Origin: Branchiostoma floridae
Lineage: Eukaryota > Chordata > Leptocardii > Amphioxiformes > Branchiostomatidae
Reading direction: 5' to 3'
NCBI RefSeq assembly: GCF_000003815.2
Contig: NC_049984.1
Location: 27,715,652-27,779,651 of the forward strand
Length of the DNA: 64,000 nucleotides
Shown: positions 52,934 to 62,150 of the stretch, one piece after another
Layout of the letters: every line of letters begins with the position of its first letter
Position numbering within the stretch: position 1 is the stretch's first letter
The notes under the pieces: model-generated
The model's database searches: none
What the model saw: only the letters and a program-made list of their open reading frames with translations
What the model was told of the DNA's origin: nothing
Translations under genes and position numbers: made by a program

Positions 52934-53668
52934 CTAGAAAAAGGAAAGAATGCTTTCATGATAATATGTTGATATGTGCTATGTACATATATTCTTGTTT
53001 GATATGTTTACTAGTACTTTTTTTCTGTGTATGTTTGTTTTTCCAAGCTATATAACATAAACCAGTTACTGCTGTATGAAATGTTCTAGTATAAAGAATA
53101 CATCAGGCTTGAGACTGTATAAGTTGGATTACGATGTTTCTTGAGTCGGCGTAATTTACACCTTGATACTGTAACTGGGGCTGCTCCTGATTTAGTCCTG
53201 TGTAAAGGAACATAAAATTAACTGTCACTGTAAATTCTAGTCAGGACCTAAAATACATTGACTGAATTTTACATCATTCATCATGTCTGTACAATGAATA
53301 GCTATGGTTACCTCTTACATCCAGATCCAGTGGTACACATCCACTTCGACGTCTGCATGCCGTGGCTGCATCTCAAGCAGCAGGGTAACTACGTTTAAGG
53401 AAATGATGATTCTTCTTACAATGGAGTTTCAAATATGTAATCTAGCATACCTAAGAAGAATAGGCGCGACATGTGTAAACAATACATAGAACACAGTCAA
53501 ACTACACGAGTTGCTAATATCTGATTATGGAACATTATGAGAATAACAGTGTGCTGCTTCAAGAAAATATGGCATTGTCTCGTTTTTCTAGGGAAATGTA
53601 TATAATTTGACAATGATACTGTAAATTCGACTCAGTCAGACACAGAGACAATTTTATGTCACACTTAC

Positions 53669-53737
53669 GACTCGCGGATTTGCTCTGCTGCGCTCAGGTC
53701 GACGAGGCACACATTGCCCCACCTCACATTATTCGGA
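53669..53737 (-). CDS. small exon upstream of the ballast exon
   Basis: Acceptor TCAACAG| and donor GAGTC|GTAAGT bound a frame reading PNNVRWGNVCLVDLSAAEQI. Same strand as 52646-52933. I could not make its phase chain with the neighbours found, so an intervening exon is missing. Confidence 0.45.
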
Positions 53738-54665
53738 CTGTTGAGGCTCTGTTTAGACAAGGAGAGCATAGTTCACTGCAATGTCATCATAGCAACATTG
53801 AGATACATATATGTATGCTTAAACGCTGTTTTATGCGGTACGTACACCCTGTCCGTCCCAGTAAGTACGTGTTCCCCAAATCCCATTCTCACTCAAACAT
53901 GGTTATGTGCCACATCAAATCAACGTTACCACAAGCGGCGATTTGGTGTGCGAATAAGAATAAAGGGCATCATAAATTAATTCCAAAACGTTCAGCACAT
54001 TGTACCTGTTGCAAGCTTAGAACATGATACTTTCTTGTTCATGGTTTAGCCGACGTATGTGCAACATACGTCTCACAGGCCTTTGCTACTAAGTAGACGT
54101 ACGAACTCATACGTTAACTGTATCCAGTACCGATCTGCTGGGTCAGATCGCGTACACAGGGCCTAAGTTTTACCATAGATACTAAAGTTTCGTTTAGCTA
54201 TTATCACATGTGACTTGATACATCTCTTTGCCTGACCAAGATTTCCTTCCGTTTTAGCACAGTTTTATACGGTTTAAACGTCGTTTTCCTATTTTTGTGT
54301 GATATAAATAGCCACAGTTGTCCTTCTGAGAAAGTTTTTGGTCATAAGAGTTGTATACGGTTTGAACATCGCCTTTTTACAAGTGTGGTAAATAATGGGA
54401 ATAAAAGACACAGCGCAGAACAAAAGCTAGTTTTCAAAGTTTTTATTTAATACTGAAACGCGGCTAGTTGTGTAGTTGTGCGGCTAGCTTCAGTCCTGGC
54501 CCTGTGTAGTTGTGCGGCTAGCTTCAATCCTGGCCCTGTGCAAATAAACCAGAAGAATACACGTAAGACTAAATTCTAGTCAGGATAAACCAACACATTG
54601 TGTCAACATCATTTATTATTTGAAAAGTTATTTCCTACAATTCAGGCTGTTAAAGTTATAGTTAC

Positions 54666-54847
54666 CTGGTAGACATAAACCCGGACAGCCGTCCCTATGG
54701 GGTACTCGGAGCTGATCTCCAGCCTAAGTTCGGTTGTAGGTTACGTGATAGACATAAACCCGGACAGCCGTCCCTATGAGGTACCCCCAGCTGACCTCCA
54801 GCCTAAGCTCGGTTGTAGGCTTCAGACGGATTCCTCGCAGCATGGCG
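54666..54847 (-). CDS. exon with a 79-bp tandem duplication across its 3' end
   Basis: Acceptor TTTTCTAG| before 54847. The frame reads MLRGIRLKPTTELRLEVSWG then GTAVRVYVYH up to a donor CAC|GTAACC at 54745. The last 79 bp including the donor is duplicated (54666-54744) with a second donor CAG|GTAACT. Because 79 is not a multiple of three, reading through the first donor meets a stop, so only one donor can give an open product. The encoded strand-rich segment resembles a beta-sandwich. Family not certain. Confidence 0.5.
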
Positions 54848-55589
54848 CTAGAAAAAAAAGATAAGTCATCTTTAGAATCGAGTTTCAACGTGTGTTGATT
54901 ATCTCATTACGTATTCCTGCCGGTATACCCTGTTGTAGCTGCTGAGTGTTAGCAATAGGTTTAACAACCTTTTCCACTGGGCGGAAGAACTGTTACCAGG
55001 TCGGTAACAAGAAACAGCCCCCACGAATGACTGTTAAACCAACTTTCTGTGTAATCCAGAAAATACTTGTCTGCCTGGTTGGTACCTGGAATCTTCTATT
55101 GGGCCAAAATGGAAGTATACGGTTTGGCAATCTTGTTGCAATTCTGATAGGGCTTCATTAGTGCATGAGGGATATACCCTGCAACATATCTCAGTACCTG
55201 CTCTTCATCATGACTCATCTAGTAATTTCAAGTTATATTCAAAATCATATTCACGAGTATATATCTTTGTACAGTAATGGTAGTTTTTGGGACACTGTTG
55301 TCTCTTTCCTTAAGTAAATGCTGGCTATTTAAGTTATGTAAAAGTGGCAAAAGTTGAAGTCATTGGTCGCTTATGACTATGTGAGGCCCTACTTTTTGAG
55401 CTTCATTCTCCTACGTTGTCGCTTTACGTTTCCTTCCCCTTCGTTTCTTTGATGACACTATGTGTTAAAAGACACCGGACCGTAAGTTGCCTTAATGATT
55501 TTTATCTTATGGTGAACTTATGGGTGACATATACAGAAATGTCGGTTTTGTTTGACAGATGATATTAGATGTAGAACAGTTTGTATTAC

Positions 55590-55688
55590 CTTTGAAAGTC
55601 TGCTCTGACCCGACATGCTTGACGACAATCTGTGGGTTCTCGCTTGTGCCACCAGTGCTCAACATCACCATCCACTCCTTGACCGTGA
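55590..55688 (-). CDS. 99-bp exon, faint PLAT-like strand pattern
   Basis: Acceptor GTATTCTTAG| and donor CAAAG|GTAATA bound a frame reading TVKEWMVMLSTGGTSENPQI then VVKHVGSEQTFK. The W.V...TG......I.V...G pattern weakly recalls PLAT/LH2 domains. Probably the same gene as 52646-54847, but the phase does not chain directly. Confidence 0.4.
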
Positions 55689-55799
55689 CTAAGAATACCA
55701 AACAGATAAAATTACTGAATAAAAGTTGAAAAAAAAATCGAGACAAAGGCAAATAAGCAAACAGACTACCCTTATCTTTCTTAGAAGTTCTTTTCATTC

Positions 55800-56384
55800 A
55801 AGTGTCTACTATTCTATACTGGGCCATTGTGCTATGTGCACTTTCCAGTGTGTACAACACAATAATCTTTAATATTTTTTTTGTTCTGTAATGCATTTTT
55901 CGGGACTTAAACCTTTCAACTTATGTGTCACACATGGAAATATTGATAACACCTAAATATTTTTGCGTGCTTGTTTTTGTTCAACTTTTTTTAGAAACGG
56001 AGGAAAATTGATGCGCGAGGAGATGATATCCAAATGGAGTTAATTAAGGGTTAATGACCCGCCCCGAGGTGTACATGGTGTCATAACACCTGGTCCTTTG
56101 CTATAACCACCTCATAAAACCTCCGAGTGAGCGAATGGTTTTAATACTAAGACATCTATCGTACCATCACTGCTACACTCCTTCAGCCCGAGACTATTAT
56201 GACTTGTCCCTGAGCTGGCGCACATGCTCACTACGCTGTCCTCGAAAACAGCTGACCCTACGACCCTACCCTAAAAGTTTCCCTACGAATTACGGCAAAT
56301 TAAAAAGGCCGCCTACGCCTTACGGAACAGAACCTCCTTAGCCACGTGCGGCAAAATTAAAGGTCTTCATTTTTCAGTATTAGC
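55800..56384. other. no gene recognised; repeat phrase at 56049
   Basis: Contains gggttaatgacccgccccga near 56049, matching the phrase near 29025. Nothing else supported. Confidence 0.4.
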
Positions 56385-56722
56385 TGTGTTATGATTACGT
56401 TGTTTGGGGTAACTGAAAGTCACGAAAAAAAGTTTGCATTTTCTGTGTTATCCTAACATCTACTCTCCAAGCAGAGGTTGAGTCGCGTAGATATAGTAGT
56501 AGTTGGAAAAATCACACCGGCACTACTCGTATTTTTTTCGACCACTACTATATCTACTCAACCTCTCCTTGGAGAGTACTAATATCCACAACCACTCCGT
56601 TTTGACAAACCCTTTGTGAGCCTCGCTACCCCACGCCACCGAATACCCTACTTAGACAGGATGTACACAAGTGCCGCCAGAAAATAGTTCCACTGAAGAA
56701 GGTAGCATTTATCGAATTAGTA
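56385..56722. repeat. interspersed repeat interrupted by a hairpin MITE
   Basis: Flanks match 27471-27672 (gttatgattacgttgtttgg; gccgccagaaaatagttc), while 56461-56578 in the middle has no counterpart there. Confidence 0.75.
56461..56578. mobile_element. 118-bp hairpin MITE nested in an older repeat
   Basis: TACTCTCCAAGCAGAGGTTG at the left is mirrored by CAACCTCTCCTTGGAGAGTA at the right, and pairing continues inward through tagatatagtagt. TA at both outer ends fits a Tc1/mariner-type TA target. The empty site is preserved at 27471-27672. Confidence 0.85.
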
Positions 56723-56831
56723 GTTTTGTCACTCCAAGCAGTGCGCCGTGCATATAATCTACCACCATTCCTCCAATAAAATCAAAATGTGGTACTATGG
56801 CCAGCCAAGTACAACCTTTTGTTCCAAGGAC
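56709..56831 (-). pseudogene. CACTA/EnSpm-like transposase exon
   Basis: Acceptor CAATCCAACAG| before 56831, then VLGTKGCTWLAIVPHFDFIG and GMVVDYMHGALLGVTKLLI, then a stop. The G.KG.SWL.....FD...G...DYMH...LGVTK.LL block is a hallmark of metazoan TNP2-like (CACTA) transposase proteins. The exon ends in repeat sequence and a stop rather than a donor, so this copy is probably truncated. Confidence 0.7.
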
Positions 56832-57288
56832 CTGTTGGATTGAAAAAAAAAGGTAAAGGACATTGATTATTACCGCTCGGGTTGAACATATTAGTGATTT
56901 ATAAAAAGTCAATATTTCTATCAACAGACATTCACAGTACATAATTCCCCCTCCCTTCCCACACACCAACACCCAATTTGCTTAAAATGCAGTGATTATC
57001 GTGGGCACACAGGTGTTTGCCTGTAAGTCACTGACGGTGCTGGATTTTAGCAATTCTGCACCATTTCAATAGTACTTCACACAAAGCTGGGAAAGAAGGA
57101 ATTAATTGATGACAGGTGCCCGTGCAGCAAAGATTGTTAGAGAAATTAAGGTAACGAAGAACAGTACTAGAGAAGTACATGTACATGTACACTTATTCTC
57201 ATTGCTTTACATACCTTACACAACTAACGTTATGCTTCGCTTTGACTTATTTGGAAAAAAATCAAAAGGACATTATAAACAAATTCAA

Positions 57289-57763
57289 TTATCTTACATC
57301 TGCGTTTTTATATAAATCCGGCTGCAGCATGGGCTCTTGGCTGAATGGGTATTGATGCTTTGTACAGTTTGGATTACAGTCTAGATACAGTTTTAATAGA
57401 TCCGAGCACCAGTGGCCCTGCCGCGACAAGTTGTCCAGCTCTTGTTGGAACGCCCAGAAACCGCCCGGGACTGTGATGTGGAACTTCTCCGAGTGAGCCC
57501 TGAGCAGGTGTCGAGTTAAACCCAAGAGCAAAGTTAACGCGTAGCAGGCATCCTCGTTTATAGCGTCTTGTCCCCAGGTTTCTCTCGGTAGCTTGGCTGC
57601 TTCCATCATCCAGGAATTTGATCAGGCATGACTTGTTGTTTGAACTGGACAGAAACGTTCTCCATTGTTTGGTTTGATGTCCGCCGGTTATGGTTTTGTA
57701 CTGTAATGCTGTACTGGACCCACGCTTCAACCTCTCATCATCATTGATGGACTGGTTCCGCAA
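57289..57763 (-). pseudogene. unassigned element-like frames with a frame switch
   Basis: One frame carries QYKTITGGHQTKQWRTFLSS followed by NNKSCLIKFLDD. The protein-like reading then moves to another frame: MEAAKLPRETWGQDAINEDA, LLGLTRHLLRAHSEKFHITV and GFWAFQQELDNLSRQGHWCS. The QW..FL....NK..L..FL block recurs in repetitive proteins of marine invertebrates, but I cannot name the family. One frameshift near 57600 is implied. Confidence 0.4.
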
Positions 57764-58558
57764 GTCCTGTCACTGTATAGACGGCCCCGTCGCTGTTTGC
57801 AGAATCGCTTTCACTGCACGACTTGATTCTTTTTCTTTCATTTGCTTTGAGAGAGGGATTCAGGCAAGTATGAAATAGTTGAGTTTTTATAACGAGATGT
57901 ACGACACAACGGAGTCTTTAGCTTGTGTGAGTTGCGAATTGGAGTACAAAATGCCATATCCGCCCAGGAGACGTCACAATCCCATCAGGAAGAGGTGCAC
58001 AATGGGTGGGATTGGGGTTTCCCCTATGTATGCTGGTGTGGTCGCAGGGCGATCACACATCTCCATCCTCATTTTTGACGGAAGCATAACAGGTTCAGAT
58101 TTAGTAAAGGTGCAGTATACACCACTTATGAACAAGAAGCTATTGTATACCTTTAAACCATATTGTAACGCCAAGCACAAAGGAGTTAAGAAAATTTTAC
58201 CTACATGTTATAATTGGTTGGTATATATTACATCATGAATTTAATCTGTGATGTAATAGGTACATGATTCTTAAAGGGACAAGAAATGTTAATATATGAT
58301 AGGAATTTAGAATAATTCCTACAAAGCAAGCAACAATGCAGCTATTTGGTTACAGACTTCGTCACCTTATGGTTTGCCTCAGGTCTCTGTACAACAGAAG
58401 GTGGTACTGGTGATTCCGCCCCAACCGGAACAGCGCATCATCAACTTCTTGGTTGGATGGTTTGGGCATGAGAGTTTCAACAAACTCAGTGGCCAGGTCC
58501 TACAGCTGGTCCAGGCTGTCTACATGAAACCCACTGCCTGTAAAAAAATGGTACGTTA
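57764..58558. other. no gene recognised
   Basis: Short frames only; no domain. Confidence 0.35.
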
Positions 58559-58759
58559 TCAAACTGTGAAAGTGCCCTGTTGTGGGTGGATTGGGGTTTC
58601 GGCCCGACTTCTCAAGTTCCCGATCTCGTTACATAACATCCAAGCTACTCGGGATAAGTCGTGCCTCTCCCGCCGGGGATTTTGTACTTGTCGCATCAGG
58701 ATGACGGTGTCCTGGGAGGTGGCCCCGAGTGTTGGCATCGAGGCGGCGGTGCCTGACAC
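58559..58759 (-). pseudogene. Gag-like fragment related to 22819-23316
   Basis: LSRVAWMLCNEIGNLRSRAE aligns with LSRVAGTLCSEIESLRGRAE of the frame at 22819-23316. The zinc knuckle is absent here. Adjacent to the palindrome element's left end. Confidence 0.6.
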
Positions 58760-58791
58760 GCATCGGCCCGGTGTATCATCCGCACAAGCAC

Positions 58792-59916
58792 TGTTGTATC
58801 CAACTTTCGTCAGTATCTAATTTTCGTACTATGCCGAATCCTGGATATCCAGAAAACGTCCTGAGCAGAAGGACGATTCCTGGATATCCAGAAATCGTCG
58901 CAAACACGACGTTTCCTGGATAGACGACGGTGTTTATCCAGAACGTGTGCGTGGGGGTGGAGCTTCCTGTTTTCGAGGGCGGGAACTATTTTCATGTTGT
59001 TTTCGTGGTCAGAAGGCCGCCATCTTTGTATCTCCGGCGCAAGGGGTTTATGTAGAATTATTCTGTCAGCTCCTAGTGTTACAGAACTTAAACGAATGTT
59101 GATAATGATATTTTGATGTTTACAATTGTTACTTACGTATCAGGCCCAAAATGCTCTTTGCGTAATGAATTAACAAATGGCAGTCAAGATGGGATAAATT
59201 TACTGTTGTTTTCCGTATAGCGACACATTCACGGTAACGTGTTAATAGCATCCAGATGGCGTCCCTTTGTCACACAAGGCCTGGTCCACATCCTGGATAT
59301 CCAGAAAACGGCTTGAACAGGAGGACGATTCCTGGATATCCAGAAAACGGCTTGAACAGGCTCAGGACGAATCCTGGATATCCAGAAAACGGCTTGAACA
59401 GGCTCAGGACGAATCCTGGATATCCAGAAAACGGCTTGAACAGGCTCAGGACGAATCCTGGATATCCAGAAAGCGGCCTGAACTGGAGGTCACTGTGGGT
59501 CATGCACGCACCGCAATGGTATCCTGTACCGCGGGTGTCCCGCAATACTCTGAACGCATGTTTAAAGACAACCGTTGTCCACAACGATAGATAATAACAG
59601 TCGCACGACTATATATGTGTGGCGTGTTTGAAGTTGTTTTTCGTGTAGCGTCACATTCTATTTACGTGTTAAAATCATTCAGATGGCGTCCTATCATGGG
59701 GAGGGCAGCGATCACTTCCGGGTTTTAATCTTTCGCAACTTGAGTCTGTCGAGGTCTCACGAGGTTGGCCCATATATGGAAACATGGGCGTGCATAATAA
59801 TGTTTTCTGTCCTGTCAATCACCATGATTGACGGCACCGGAAGTACGAATCCTGGATATCTAGTTTTCGTCAGGTTTTTTGACGATTCCTGGAGCCGACG
59901 AAAAGTAGATGCGACA
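58792..59916. mobile_element. palindrome-array element, copy B (1125 bp), inverted relative to copy A
   Basis: AGCAC flanks it at 58787-58791 and 59917-59921, a 5-bp target duplication. Ends TGTTGTATCCAACTTTCGTC and (reverse complement of the right end) TGTCGCATCTACTTTTCGTC match copy A. Seven perfect CTGGATATCCAG palindromes are present: two near the left end (about 58851 and 58891) and five at about 59292-59468 in a tandem block of 40-42 bp units (ccagaaaacggcttgaacag...). No coding capacity. Confidence 0.88.
59292..59475. repeat. tandem block of CTGGATATCCAG units
   Basis: Five units of 40-42 bp, each with one perfect 12-bp palindrome followed by aaaacggcttgaacagg or a variant. Copy A has a single unit at the equivalent place. 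Confidence 0.9.
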
Positions 59917-59921
59917 AGCAC

Positions 59922-60407
59922 CGCGTACCTGTACTTGCACCTGTATTTATTCACGACCGGCTCAGGTTGACTAGCTCGGGTACTCTACTGACGACAAAAC
60001 AACGCAATCGGGGTCTTTACGCAGACAAATCTACCACTAAAAGTACATAGACCATCACACGAAACATTCTTAGCATGTTAAAGTCTATCGTGTGATTTAC
60101 GGCAAATATCGTCGTTAATTCAGTCCATATCGTCAATTGAGACAGAATAAAAATGGCGACCATACACACATGACGCTATTCTAGCAGCCATTGCGGCTTG
60201 TAAGCCGACGATTTCCTAGACAACTGGGTACTGGTTACAATTATTAGAATTTATTAATTGTACAATAACATAAAATGCACTGTAAGGTAAGATAAAAAAC
60301 AGTAAAATCCTAAAATCTACAACAAAAACATTGATAGACAAAACATAAACAAAGTCCTCAATTTATTTACTACTGGTGGCTTGCAGGCGTGTACGCCGTT
60401 GTGTTTT
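59922..60407. other. no gene recognised
   Basis: AT-rich; nothing supported. Confidence 0.35.
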
Positions 60408-61038
60408 TTAGTCGCTTACTTTGGTCCCTAGGGTCATCTGTCGTTTCGGATACACGGGAGCTGAAGACTGAGACAGAGTTGGCATGATGAGCGAGGTGAC
60501 TGTGTTCTTCAACAGAGAAAGGCGGGTGGGTGACGAGAAAGTGGATCTATCTTGGGCCCAGCTCATTGCAATTAAAACATTTCCCCTTCGGGCCATCCCT
60601 TTGGGGGTTGGGGGCCTGAAAGGCCGGCCCTTGCCCTGCCGCCCACCAAACCCTCCGCCAGAGGCATTTGTTGGGAAAGCTAGAGGCACAGGCCCTTGAC
60701 CCCATGCCTGGTCATGATAGCCGGGTGCCGGTGGCATCCAGGTCGGGGTGGGGGGCATATGCATGGCCTCTGCTCGTCGTAGCTCCGCCGGGCTTTCTCC
60801 GCCTCCTCCGCGAAACGGAGCTCCTCCTTTGTCATTTTTGCTACGTATTTTCTTATGGTCGGGCTGGCGGCTGTACCCGCAAGGAAACTCTGCACCTCCT
60901 TAAACCGCCTAGCCTCTTGTGGCCAGCCTCCTTGACCGCCCTTACCAGCCTCCTCACGGCCGTTTGCATCCTGGCCGGATACAGATGGATAAACGGGTCC
61001 TGGCAAACCCGCTTCACCCGCCGTAACTGGCACTCCAC
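60408..61038 (-). pseudogene. decayed Gag-like gene with half a zinc knuckle
   Basis: Protein-like pieces in different frames: QTAVRRLVRAVKEAGHKRLG (60853-61038), RFKEVQSFLAGTAASPTIRK with EELRFAEEAEKARRSYDEQ (60680-61033), a Gly/Pro-rich stretch, and CFNCNELGPR near 60570, the first half of a CCHC knuckle, followed by a stop. Gag order (helical domain, basic Gly-rich linker, knuckle) is plausible. Multiple frameshifts; not functional. Confidence 0.55.
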
Positions 61039-62150
61039 CTCATCATCCTACAAAAGACCCCAAAACACATCGGATCTTAGAGGTTTAGTCACTCAAAGTT
61101 ACATGCATTAACCTCCCCACCACTGTGTGGTCGGTGGTCACATGGTGTCAATTAAGTTTCACCCGACGACTTCGTGGGAGACATACTGTCCTTCATTGTT
61201 ATCTACTGGACCTAGAGCCTGTTCTGTATTGTTGTTGATAAACGATCATTAATATTATTAGGGGAGCTCGAATCTATCTATCGGACTTCCTTTGATTCAA
61301 TAATTGTAGAAATAGGCAAAACTATGGAGACTGATTGCCGCTATCGAGAAATTCTAGTTCCCACGAGGTCAGTTCCTGTGGTCAATTATTCACATAGTTT
61401 ACTCGATTTCTTGTTATGTTTTTCATTGGAGCGATATCGTTTCCGGACTCTTACTATATTTTCCGGATTTCCCTGATTAAACAAGAAAACTCAAAACAGT
61501 ACAATGAGCATGCATTTGTCAGCCTCATACACATATATCGTTAGGAATTATAACGTTGATAATATCAGCATTATTCCCTCAAATGCCTACTACAGTAGTA
61601 CAATATTCAGCAAGCAACACATGGCCTGATCCAGCAACAAATGGCCTGATCCTTGTCTAGTGCAAACACCATCAACAAGTATACTGTATAGTTAAAATTT
61701 TCATGGATTCTTTTAAATCTCAACCTAACTATGAGCTGAGCAGTAGTGTTGAAAATAGACCAGATCAGTTAGTTTAAAGACATGCATGTGTATTATCTCT
61801 AGATCTTCCGCCACGTAAAGACTCACCAGACGCAACGTCCTTCTCACTGTTGAGTGGGGGCTAAATTTCGATATTTAGGCTGCCTATTCTTAACAATTGG
61901 AATCATGGGAGAAAGAGGCTGTCAAAAATCACCTACCTGACTTTTAGAACATGAAAAACTCACATTGGCATGGTTATCCAGCCTCTAAAGTGTAATTTGA
62001 TGAGAAAAAAAGGAAAAAAATTTCGGCGGAATTTTATTGTACGGGACCGAAACATAGGTCGTGACCTTTTCACCCCTTTTCACTGCCTGTAAAAAAACAC
62101 CAAAACACCTGACTTCTAAGGCCTACTGCAACCACAAATATCAATAAAAA
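61039..62150. other. no gene recognised
   Basis: AT-rich; nothing supported beyond short direct repeats (atggcctgatcc twice near 61621). Confidence 0.35.

Noticed and set aside
59256..59594. Plus-strand frames with repeated NPGYPENGLNR-type peptide
   Set aside because: Translation of the palindrome-unit array; no start context and no conserved flank.
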